From the NCBI GenBank assembly GCA_003024985.2, contig PXIH01S0027647.1: a DNA stretch of 11,140 nucleotides. One strand, given 5' to 3'. A program made the position numbers and the translations under genes. The notes beneath the pieces were generated by a model. The model was given only the letters and a program-made list of their open reading frames with translations, had not been told where the DNA came from and made no database searches. Below, in pieces: positions 1 through 8,517 of the stretch; positions within the stretch are counted from its first letter, which is position 1, and the number at the start of each line of letters is the position of its first letter. The DNA is from Euperipatoides rowelli (taxonomy: Eukaryota; Onychophora; Udeonychophora; Euonychophora; Peripatopsidae).

Positions 1-61
1 TACACACATACAGTATAGTTGCTCTTTAAAAATATATTTTCCTTACAATAACTTAGAAATT

Positions 62-187
62 TTAGCAGTGTAATTGGATTGTAAACCCCCTCCCCTCCCC
101 CCTTGTAAATGTTTTCTTAGGTAGAGGTTCCTCAGGATACAAAAAATTATTTTAGGGGTTCCTCCATGAAAAAAACTTGAGACACTG
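62..187. mobile_element. End of a hAT-like non-autonomous DNA transposon
   Basis: The segment contains two related phrases, gaggttcctcaggatac and ggggttcctccatgaaaaaa, and ends in aaaaacttgagacactg at 171-187. Read on the other strand this end is CAGTGTCTCAAGTTTTT, close to the CAGTGGTTCTCAA terminal inverted repeat common in hAT superfamily elements. No transposase coding is visible, so this would be one end of a non-autonomous copy whose other end lies outside the window or is decayed. The left limit is approximate. No 8-bp target duplication can be tested without the other end. Confidence 0.45.
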
Positions 188-485
188 CCTTAGGGACTAG
201 GCCTCATATTTTCAATTGTGAATTCATTCATTTATTTGTAAATATTTTTTATTGTTTAAGGATTTTCATATACAGTATGTGACATAGTGACTGTACATAT
301 TGTATTCCTTGTAGTTATTTTTTGAATAAAAACGTAATAATATATTCTAGACTATTTTAGATGTAGCCTATTCTCTCATTTACTGCTCTGACTTAATTAT
401 GACAACATGGACTTGACTCTCCTATCAGGGTTAAGGTTATGCTGTTATAAGATCAGACAGAAAGAAAAATAACTTAGATGTAACA
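188..485. other. AT-rich non-coding stretch, no gene seen
   Basis: No open frame or splice-bounded exon could be supported. The stretch contains AT-rich sequence with a TACAGTA-type word near 274 and an AATAAA near 324. The AATAAA has no gene upstream of it in the window and is expected by chance at this composition. Confidence 0.5.
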
Positions 486-527
486 TAGAGAAAAGGAAAT
501 TTATTTTGCTGGGCACAAAGACAAAAC

Positions 528-960
528 TATAGTCAGTTATCCAAAAGAATTGGAGACCTTAGAAAAACTAGTTTGAATGAGCATTTCTCCCTAGTGCAAG
601 AGCCTGGATCAAAATATATTGGTCATATTACACCAGAAACTGGTTCTGTTGAAAATATAGAAACAAGCATTCCAAAGTTATTCCAAAACAGAAATATATC
701 CAATCAGATTTTGTTAACAGCTGAGTGATGGCTCAAATATCAACTCATGAAGTAAAGGTGGAATTACTGTACTGTATATGTCATTTTGAATCAAAAACTC
801 ACAGATGGTTATATTTGTCCATTTTGCCAGCTCAATGGTATTGAACTGCTATTTTATCATTTAATGTTAGCAGTTAATGGATACATATCAAGGTATAGAG
901 CTTTTTTTTTTTTTGACCCATCAGCAAAGCCTTCTCAAGTTGAGAGCATCTTCCAGTGAA
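528..960 (+). pseudogene. Su(z)12: Decayed Su(z)12/SUZ12-like coding remnant, probably processed
   Basis: One reading frame (codons starting at multiples of 3) carries protein-like sequence over about 430 bases but is broken by TGA at 726, TAA at 753 and TGA at 957. Pieces read QEPGSKYIGHITPETGSVEN, then LTDGYICPFCQLNG, then HLML and YISRYRA. The CPFCQLN...HLxL...Y pattern resembles the single C2H2 finger of the Polycomb PRC2 subunit SUZ12 (CPWCxLN...HLKLCH). The linker before it resembles the low-complexity part of that protein. At 543-560 KR and then WETL can be recovered only by assuming one lost base, matching the KRAxWET stretch that precedes this part of SUZ12. The finger is dead: the second histidine position is valine, and the gap between cysteines and first histidine is two residues short. 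No introns interrupt it, which suggests a reverse-transcribed copy. A decayed exon of another zinc-finger gene is the alternative. The match is by eye only. Confidence 0.42.
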
Positions 961-997
961 AATATTCAAACCAATGGAAATTATGTTACTGAAATCA

Positions 998-2058
998 GTA
1001 AGTTTGGCCTAAATACTGACATCTGTTTTTTTTTCTTTATAATATTTCCCAAGCTGTTTAAAGTGTTGACTCCTTTATAGAACATTCTAGACATGATCCT
1101 GGTAAAGCCTTGCATTTACAATGACTGACATGGCTAATTGTATAATAAAATAATAGCTTCCCCTAAATATAGAATAGATTTACTACTATTATGGTCACAA
1201 CAGGTAAACATAAATACAATACAGTAATTAAAACTCAAATTAATATTTTGTAATATTCTTATTTTTGTATTATGTGTTTTCATTAGTGATGGGAGGAGTA
1301 AACTTTTGCAAGTAAATTTTGCATTCTGGACTTTCAATTCAAACTTTCCCTTATCAACATTTCCCTGAACTTTCGTCTTTATTAATTTATTGCTCTCAGG
1401 TTTTCCCAACATTTGGCCACAATTTGACACTATTGTACTGAAATGTATGGACATCAACACATGGCTATTAATGTTGATATTTATTAGGTACTAAATAAAT
1501 TTTTAAGAAAAACAGTTTATTTATGGCCAAGTTTTACTAAAGATTAAAAAAAAAGTATTCTAAGTGATCAATGTCTAAAATGCTAGAAATTAACAAAAAG
1601 TTGGAAAAAAAAAAAAGCTTACAATTTAAATTAAAACTAAATTTTGCTATAAAGATTACATCTACCATTAGTCCTCTCAAAAGACAAAATTCTGTAAATC
1701 TTAAGCATTTATTTTTCAAAAGTGCATTAAACTTCAGTTATAAATGCTGTATTTTTGCATCTTTTGTGATTATTTTGTTTCTAAAAAGGTATAACCGATG
1801 TGTATTTTTATGGTTTCTATATAAATTATTATATTTGTTTTGTAAGTTGTAATAATTTATTTTTAATTGTTTATAAAAAACAATTGAGGAGTTTAGCCTA
1901 TATTTTTGCCATAAAAATGTTAGTAATATTTATTATTCCTTGAAGAGAGATTATAATTTTGAAATATTTTACCTATTAATTTCTTTAATAAAAAAGGTAT
2001 AATTAATATTTTTACCATAATCTATTAATATTGTTAAAACTTGATACATATACTCTAG
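998..2058 (+). other. AT-rich, probably intronic, ends at a 3' splice site
   Basis: No coding exon is convincing here. The open frames on both strands are short, low in complexity and rich in F, L, K and N, as expected in AT-rich DNA. The stretch ends in atatactctag at 2048-2058, a usable 3' splice site for the exon that follows, although its pyrimidine tract is weak. The T-rich runs at 1026-1034 and A-runs at 1546 and 1605 are simple homopolymers. Confidence 0.5.
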
Positions 2059-2205
2059 GTGGATGATACTTCAAAATTTGAGCCTGTGACAAGAATATCT
2101 CCAGTAAATTTGGATGCAGGTTCTAATAGAGCAAGTATAATTCCACACCAAGTTATTAACATCATTTCTATGGAAGATGAAGAATTCCTTTTTGACTCTG
2201 ACAAT
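2059..2205 (+). CDS. RhoGEF2: RhoGEF exon: linker plus acidic segment before rgRGS domain
   Basis: This is an internal exon of 147 bases, 49 codons, phase 0 at both ends, bounded by AG at 2057-2058 and a strong donor GTAAGT at 2206. The first 30 or so residues are a polar linker (VDDTSKFEPVTRISP...). The last part reads PHQVINIISMEDEEFLFDSD. In the RhoGEF family ARHGEF1/11/12 and Drosophila RhoGEF2, an 'II-x-x-EDEDF'-type acidic segment lies just before the RGS-like domain. In p115 and LARG this segment contacts activated G-alpha-13 and is needed for GAP activity. The II, the run of acids and the aromatic F are all present. The protein would act at the plasma membrane, linking G-alpha-12/13 receptors to Rho activation. 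No start codon belongs here, because the exon is internal. Orthology to RhoGEF2 is inferred from the joined peptide; which family member it is cannot be settled from 86 residues. Confidence 0.72.
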
Positions 2206-2757
2206 GTAAGTTAATATAAAACCAAAAAATAAATAAATTACAAATATTGAAATTGTTAAATCTCCATTTCACAACAGAATTACGGGAGCACTGACTTGTA
2301 AGAATTTCATTTATAAATGCACACTGTGGAACTAATTTGTTGTATTAGAAACTACTTAATATGAATATGTACTGTATATACTGCATAATACCTGTAAGAC
2401 TCTAAAATTCTGCAAATAATCACATGCACAGAAGAGAGCACACTTTATTTTTTTTATGGAAATGGACATTGCCAAAGGTGGCCAGATGAGAGCACACTAC
2501 TGTTTTTTATTTTTCAGATTTCCAAAATTCAAGTATTAATTGAAAAGAGAACCTACCCCTGCAAAATTATTACTTTATCCTCAAAAGTATAGCCTAGTCT
2601 GTTCCCTTACCTGTAAATTGAAATAAAGGTATGTATAAAACTGCCTATAGTAATTTATGAATGAGGGTCTTATATAAAACAAAAAGATCCTAAAAGATTT
2701 AGTAAGTATGTTTCCTATTTATGCAAATACAACCGTATGTACATAATATTATTCTCA

Positions 2758-2795
2758 GGTGCCAGATAAAAATTTTTAATCCAAACTTCAAAATT
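2758..2795. repeat. Dispersed repeat, copy 1
   Basis: The phrase ggtgccagataaaaattttt followed by aatccaaac recurs in diverged form at 3573-3602 (ggcaccagacaaaattttta, then gttcaaaa). The two copies are in the same orientation about 815 bases apart. They may be the edges of an old insertion or two fragments of one family. The similarity is short, so the call is tentative. Confidence 0.3.
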
Positions 2796-2817
2796 AAGCT
2801 ACAGTGTAGCTTAATTT
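2791..2817. repeat. 27-base perfect palindrome
   Basis: The sequence aaattaagctaca, one central g, then tgtagcttaattt forms two perfectly complementary 13-base arms. It directly follows the dispersed repeat beginning at 2758. It could be the terminus of a foldback element or a chance AT-rich inverted repeat. No flanking target duplication was recognised. Confidence 0.6.
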
Positions 2818-3493
2818 GTCCTATAGTATTGTATTCTACCATTTTGTTTTGGTATGGTCCTTTTTTTTCACATTTGATTTTTTTTTAAAAATCGAATTTA
2901 AATTTTTTTACGAATACGATAGGCTCTCATATCGAGTCAAAATAATAGATTTATTTAACAATCATAAGGTGGAAGGATGAACTATGTTATTCTACACCCA
3001 AATTTTGATTTGGTTTTAAAATTTAATTGCCCACCATATTTATTAAGATTATGGATACAAAATGCTTATTCTTAGATAGATGATAGATTTTTTTTTTTAT
3101 GCTAAAAATGAATCCAAAATGGATTAAACACATTACCGGTACTATACATCTGTCTTAAAATGTTATAGTCCTTTATTTTATTTTAATACTGTATCCACTC
3201 ATGAAGTCAATTGTGATGACTTTTATAAGATTTTTTTTAAAAATAAGTTTAAAATATTGTAAGACACTATTTTGTTATAGCTTATTGATTTATTAGGCAT
3301 TTATAGCTTGGATAAACTATACAATTCTTTATGAAATAGTGAAATCATGTTCTAGTTATTTAGATGTTTTTATAGCTTTTTTTTTTGTTAACTTTAAAAG
3401 TTGGCCATCTTACTGATTAAAGATGTTAGATTTGTTAAACCACATAGAGTTTAATACACTATGATAATTGTAGCCACAAATAAAATTCATAAT

Positions 3494-3539
3494 TTGAATT
3501 TTTAATTTTTATGATTTTTTTAAAAAAAAAAAAATTCAA
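3494..3539. repeat. AT-rich inverted repeat with 10-base arms
   Basis: The arms ttgaattttt (3494-3503) and aaaaattcaa (3530-3539) are complementary around an AT-only loop. This is a simple structure in very AT-rich DNA and may have no function. Confidence 0.35.
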
Positions 3540-3572
3540 GTGGCCACGATAATTCATTCAAGCTTTTTCTCT

Positions 3573-3602
3573 GGCACCAGACAAAATTTTTAGTTCAAAA
3601 TA
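3573..3602. repeat. Dispersed repeat, copy 2
   Basis: The sequence ggcaccagacaaaattttta followed by gttcaaaa matches the copy at 2758-2795 with several differences. Both are on the same strand. Confidence 0.3.
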
Positions 3603-4778
3603 TGGCCAAAATTGTTAAAGAACTATGGCAGTTATAAACATATCCAGTAATCCGCTCCCCTTGTCTCCATTAATGTTTTGACTCATAGTAAAATTTTGTT
3701 TATATAGCTAAAATAATTCTTAAGGTTTTTAAAGGGAAACATAGACATATTCACATCTCGGATGTCATGAGCATCTCGTGAATTTTTTTTTAAGGAAACG
3801 AGCTTTAATAATTAAAGCTACACTTTTCTTTTTCTACCTTATTAAATCAGTACATATTTCACAGAATCTCTGAAATGACCTTTAACAGCTTTACAGTGAA
3901 ATCTTTTTTTTTTTTTTAAATTTAATATGAGAAAAACCATTTTTTAGGAGTAAGAGATTTTATGTAAGTTCCACATGTTTTACAAAAATGGTTACAGTAC
4001 TATAGTAATTTGTTTATCAGTATTTACAATATGTTCTCTACCTTTTCAGAAAATTCATTACTAGAGTAATTAGGCTGCAGGGCATAAATTTTGAATCATT
4101 GTTTTATTTACTGTATATTTTAATTCTACATTATAAAATTTAGACTTTTTATATTTTTTAAGATTCCCTTATTGTTTTAATCTATTGATTAAAACATTTC
4201 TCCCATTTTGTCATTATCATCATTATACTTTTTAGTTTTTACTTTACTTATATTGATATGACCAAGAGGAAACATTTGAATATTGAGATTGCTACTAACT
4301 TCAGGGGTTGCAATATACAATTTTTTCATATGTCTCAGGAACGCACATGTACTCAGTGTGTTTCCAGTTAAAGCTGTGTGTCATTAGAAATGTCTCTCTT
4401 TAGCTGGAAAGTAGATAGATTGCTCCTCTTAGTAGCTGGCATCTTGTGAGCTATTTAAATACAAAATGTGTTTTAATTGAACCAGCAGTTAACATATTAA
4501 AATAATGTGGTTATGGGATAGACAAATCACTATCGCCCACCCTCTTTGACAGACAGATTACATGTTTTAAAAGCTGCAATGCCAATTACTCTGATACTTT
4601 GTTTAAATATGAGATTTGGTAGCAATTGGATCAAAAGTTTATAGTTAATTGATGGTGGCCTGCTTTCATACAGATTACAATGTTTAAAATGTTGGTAGTG
4701 TATTTTTTACTTAAAATATTAAGTTTGATTAAAATTGTAAGTTAAAAAGTTGAGGGAAATTTCACCTTCATACAGTAC

Positions 4779-4796
4779 ATACAGTATATACTGTAT
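4779..4796. repeat. 18-base perfect palindrome of TACAGTA type
   Basis: The sequence atacagtatatactgtat is its own reverse complement. It is the fullest example of a word family (TACTGTA, TACAGTA, ACTGTACA) that recurs through the window, for example near 270-296, 765-778, 2368-2382, 6399-6413, 7869, 8579, 8851 and 10941. Confidence 0.6.
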
Positions 4797-5195
4797 TTAA
4801 ATGTTTTTAAAGTTAGTAACATGTGGATACCTTTACGGACAATAATTTAATTATGGCATTTAATTGAAGTGGGAATATTTCAAAAACTGAAAGCAGCTCC
4901 CCTCCCCCATCTATTTTTCTAACAAATTGAAAGATTCACTTTAAATATAAAATTTATTTGAGCATGGCCCATGACTCCAAAATATAAAAATATAGCCTTT
5001 GCTAAATATTAAATACAATAGCTAGATTTTTTTGAAATAAAGTTAATTAAAACATAGGCTAAACATAAAAACGTACATAGAAATAAAATTTAAAATCATT
5101 ATTTAAAAAAGGTCACACAAAATGGATTTTTTTTAATGATTTCATTACAAAGAAAACCAATAAAAAAATAATTTCACTTGGTTAAAGAAAAAAAA

Positions 5196-5236
5196 GTTAA
5201 TCGAATTTACAAGTTAATCGAATTTACAAGTTAATC
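5196..5236. repeat. 17-bp tandem repeat, about 2.4 copies
   Basis: The unit gttaatcgaatttacaa occurs exactly twice (5196-5212 and 5213-5229) and is followed by a partial third copy, gttaatc. The unit is AT-rich and carries one CpG. No coding or regulatory role is visible. Confidence 0.75.
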
Positions 5237-5819
5237 CGTTAAGCTCCTCCCCCTTTTACGGCAGTGGAAAAAATATCCTGTTGATAGGGTTGATTGCAAT
5301 CAATTGATGATGTAGTCAAGAGTAAATTGAGATACTGTAAGAGTCTTTACCTATTTTTTTGCATCTTTTGACGGATTATTTTGTTTCTGCTACAGATTTA
5401 TTAGAAACCGCTCTATCATTACCTGTCATCAAAAAACTGAAGTAAAAAAAATATAGGGTTTATTGGGTATTTGATAATAGTGTCAAATTCTATAAATAAA
5501 AATTCTAGCCTGGCTTATACCAATTAAATTCCACAATACTATAATATAGCCTACATTGAATAACTTTTGTGCTGTGTATTTATTTTATTTTATTAAAATT
5601 ATAGAACCAAATTATTTTCAATAGATAACAAACGAGTAGGTAGCAGCGATGTCAAATTGGGATATTTGGCTTGTGTAATAAAAAAATTGTAGGATCAAGT
5701 GATGATGTTCCCCATCTTGAAAGCCTATATTGTGGCTGAAAAATTTAGGCACTTTTTATTAGTCTAAAGAGTGAACATATGCTATTGAAATAGGTTAAAG
5801 CAATTATTAAGACCAAATT

Positions 5820-6564
5820 ATGATTTAGTGTGAGACTAGAAGGGTAAGAGTAGAATGATTAAAGATCTGGGTTTTTAAAATCTCCGGACCCAAGTACAAC
5901 ACTTGAGATAGTCAAAGTAGAAAGAATTAATGGCTATGTAGAAATAATTAATGGCTATGGGAACAAGACAATTTAATGACTAAATCATTAAAATTCAAAA
6001 AGGCCAAAGTATCAAATAATGAAGGAAATAATTGTTTTTAGATAATTACAGTCCTGATTTCTCTCGCAAATACCATCTTTACCCACCAAAATACTGAATA
6101 CCTATCTTATAAGAGAAATGATAAACAACAAAGGAATATAATGTAGATTCATAGAATCGGATATCAGTTGACATAATGAGAAAGATTCAATTATAATTGA
6201 TATAACCAGCAATCAAGAACAAATTCCAGATAAAAATGATGCAGAAGGAAATGCTCTAGATATTATAGAATAATAAGATGGAAACATATTGACAATCTGG
6301 AATAATTGGATGAAAGGGGGAAAGAGAATCCAAAGACTGTCTTTGCAGGGATTACACAGAAAAGCAAAAATATGAGATCAGAAACTGATGAGCTTTATAT
6401 ACAGTACATACAGTATAAGATGACAGGTAAGATGCTTTCTATTATATTTTATACATACTGTATAAGTATAATATAAAGTATTTCAGGAAATTGAAATTCT
6501 GTAAATGATGAGTCATATAGCAAGATCAAGAGAACCACAAGGGGCCACAATAAACTGAATGACA
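5820..6564 (+). other. Purine-rich, coding-like decayed block of unknown origin
   Basis: Unlike the T-rich intron around it, this block is rich in A and G on the + strand, a bias shared with the retroelement remnant at 8312-9898. Short protein-like fragments appear, such as LEIVKVERINGYVEIINGY near 5900-5960 and SNQEQIPDKNDAEGNALDII at about 6210-6270, followed after two stops by LTIWNNWMKGGKRIQRL. Many stops interrupt all frames. The block leads into an (ATC)n run. I do not recognise a family. An old non-LTR retrotransposon or gag-like fragment is the likeliest explanation, from strand bias and the microsatellite tail alone. Confidence 0.35.
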
Positions 6565-6581
6565 ATCATCATCATCATCAT
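6565..6581. repeat. (ATC)n microsatellite
   Basis: The run atcatcatcatcatcat is a short trinucleotide repeat. It follows the purine-rich block and may be its 3' tail, by analogy with the GATGAT tail of the retroelement ending near 9898, although the two would read in opposite senses. Confidence 0.7.
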
Positions 6582-7471
6582 TTTTAAATGTTTGTAATGT
6601 CCTGTATTGCTGCAGAATGAGCCTAAGTGTTTTGTTTAAAATTGTTACTGTATTTAGCTTTCAATATTTTTTTTTTTTTTTGTCATATGATTCCACTGCA
6701 TGTTTTCAACTATACCTATGCAGACGTTTTCAGTTTGTGTTTAGAAAAATGCAATGTTTGCTTTTTAAATTATATACTTTTAACTTTTCTTGATTAATTT
6801 GGTTGTACATTTTCCAGCCATATTTTAAACTTTCACTAATTTAAGTCTTATCTTGTATAATTAGACCTTGATTATTGACTGTCATAATAAAAGTTTTTGA
6901 TAATGTAAAAGTGTATTGAATAGTACTCAAGCTCAAATGAACAAACCTATTTAATAGGGTGCAGTATATTGGATGAATCCATGAACCAATCTTGTCTTAG
7001 AAGTCACTGGGCGTCATATTGCATGTATTCTTTCCTAGAAGCCCATTTAGTTCTATAAAGAAGATTTAAACCATTGTTTCAGTATTTGAGAGTAGGACTT
7101 GAAATGTTATTCATTATCCTAGTTTCATCCTTGATATTGGATTTTTTTTTTTTTGCTTGCTCTGTTCCACTGTGAGTTAAAACTACTGATTAAAATTTCT
7201 ATCACAGATTTTCTTTCAGTAAAAGTCTAACTTGAAATTGGATTCCCATCCTTTGTACAAAACATTATTCCTATAGTGAATTTTAAAAAAAATATGCATA
7301 TTCTCACACTGCTAACTGAACACAAACCTTTTTTTTTAAATATACAGTGACATGCTAAAAAAAACAATGACATTGATTATTTTGCTCCGTAGTCAGTGAT
7401 AAACAATTTTTTTTAATAATGTTGGCTATCCCTGTGTTCTGCTTTTAAAAGCACTATATATATTTTTTCAG

Positions 7472-7582
7472 ATAACTGAGGCTCATGGACGATTCAAAGA
7501 TATATACAGGTTGAAACTTATTCCTGGACATTTATGTGTTTTTCTTCACTATTTGATTACAATTGATGATCCTTCACCATTG
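7472..7582 (+). CDS. RhoGEF2: RhoGEF exon: first helices of the rgRGS domain
   Basis: This is an internal exon of 111 bases, 37 codons, phase 0 at both ends, with acceptor tattttttcag ending at 7471 and donor GTAAGG at 7583. It reads ITEAHGRFKDIYRLKLIPGH, then LCVFLHYLITIDDPSPL. The order F-x-x-x-x-x-L-K-x-x-P-x-H-L-x-V-F-L-x-Y-x...DPSPL matches the start of the RGS-like domain in ARHGEF11, ARHGEF12 and Drosophila RhoGEF2, where the usual core is KSRPAHLxVFL. The DPSPL ending is especially like ARHGEF11. The domain binds and accelerates GTP hydrolysis on G-alpha-12/13 and couples it to the DH-PH Rho exchange module. Only the first two helices are encoded; the rest must come from exons beyond the window. 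RPAHL has become IPGHL, a change in an otherwise well kept stretch. Nothing suggests it is broken. Confidence 0.78.
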
Positions 7583-7663
7583 GTAAGGATTTTTTTTAAT
7601 AAAGTTTTGTTTTATAAATATTTTAATTGTTATAAGATTTGCAACCAAAGCTAATGTTTTCCA

Positions 7664-7719
7664 AAGAAAAGATGCTAACCCATCCACTAGATGTCTTGTG
7701 GAAGGGTTAGCATCTTTCT
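7664..7719. repeat. Intronic hairpin with a ~20-bp stem
   Basis: The arms aaagatgctaaccc (7668-7681) and gggttagcatcttt (7704-7717) are perfectly complementary over 14 bases. After one A-A mismatch the stem continues with tccac and gtgga, leaving the 10-base loop tagatgtctt. Outside the arms pairing extends a few more bases with one gap. It lies about 85 bases inside the intron after the second RhoGEF exon. It could be a small foldback element or a structured intronic RNA. The stem is short for a typical microRNA precursor, so no RNA gene is called. Confidence 0.6.
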
Positions 7720-8404
7720 CTATGTTTTGTTAGGATATGACATATTTCGTTAACAGTATGTGATGAATAGACATTTTAATGTTAAATTATAATGCTTTAA
7801 ATTTTTACAAACAATATCATGATTTTTTTTTAAGCCTTTGTATATTTGCCAGCTTTTTAAATTATCATATACTGTACATTGAAAATGTGTCATTTAGAGA
7901 GCATACTAACTTTTCTTATTTACTGATGCTTGTATATCAAGTGTAATATTTTATGAAACAGGCAGCATTATAATATGGGGGAGTCTTGACATTAAGTGTA
8001 GGATGATGATACTATTTGGTATAAACATAGGTCACAAGAGAGTATAAAATTTAAATAATGATAGTTCAATAAGAGCACATTACTTATTAAATAAATATAA
8101 TGTTTTAGCGATCAATTTAAATTACTGTAAACACAGTCAAACATCATTAGACTATCTTAACAGTGTTCATATTACTATAATATTGTACTAATATGTATTA
8201 CAATACTTTAATGTGATTGATATATTTAACAATGCTTTAAATATGATAAATATGTGTATGATTATGAAATGTAAACCACATGGGGATATATTTATATAAT
8301 ATTGTAAATATCCAGATGGCAATGAAGGCTTGCCAATTTTGAAAGAGGAAATTCTGGAAACTATGCAAAAGATAAGGCCAGAAAAGCAAAATAGGTTAAA
8401 GGGC

Positions 8405-8517
8405 CATTAGACACTGTAGGCTACATAGTATTGGTGGATTTTCAAGTAAGCTTCTGACAGATTTGATCATAGAAAAACTGATAAGGATATTGAAGATAGG
8501 AATTGATGAAAATAACA
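8405..8517 (+). repeat. Extra copy of the retroelement's domain A segment
   Basis: The stretch cactgtag...ttggtggatttt...tttgatcatagaaaaactga, continuing to aggaattgatgaaaataac, is a diverged duplicate of the sequence at about 8850-8953 that encodes domain A (KVFDLVDHSKLISILKKIGI). It sits before the GVIPDDLKKS block, where the standard order of the enzyme would not place it, and has its own small gaps. It may come from template switching, a second nested insertion or local duplication. Confidence 0.6.

Larger units (their letters stand above)
2206..7471 (+). other. 5.27 kb phase-0 intron of the RhoGEF gene
   Basis: The intron runs from GTAAGT at 2206 to the pyrimidine-rich tattttttcag ending at 7471, so both borders fit the consensus. 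It separates the acidic G-alpha-contacting segment from the first helix of the RGS-like domain. Apart from the repeats listed separately it is AT-rich with many T and A runs. No further exon with good borders and a continuous frame was seen, although a short alternative exon cannot be excluded by eye. Confidence 0.68.

Noticed and set aside
925-997. Possible 73-base exon with acceptor tttttgacccatcag and donor gtaagt
   Set aside because: Its open frame leaves phase 1, which does not join the phase-0 exon at 2059 (a stop would result), and the segment overlaps the decayed SUZ12-like remnant.
877-1080. 67-codon open frame on the + strand
   Set aside because: It starts inside the pseudogene in another frame, crosses poly-T runs and has low-complexity F-rich sequence.
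1134-1460. 108-codon open frame on the - strand
   Set aside because: No recognisable domain and composition typical of AT-rich non-coding DNA; no splice or promoter support.
1537-1852. Overlapping 60- and 93-codon frames on opposite strands
   Set aside because: Both depend on A/T homopolymers and are rich in K, L and F; they look like chance frames.
5190-5240. CRISPR-like array
   Set aside because: Adjacent 17-bp units without spacers in a eukaryotic intron; it is a simple tandem repeat.
7664-7719. MicroRNA precursor
   Set aside because: The stem is about 20 bp with a 10-base loop, shorter than usual precursors; kept as a hairpin only.
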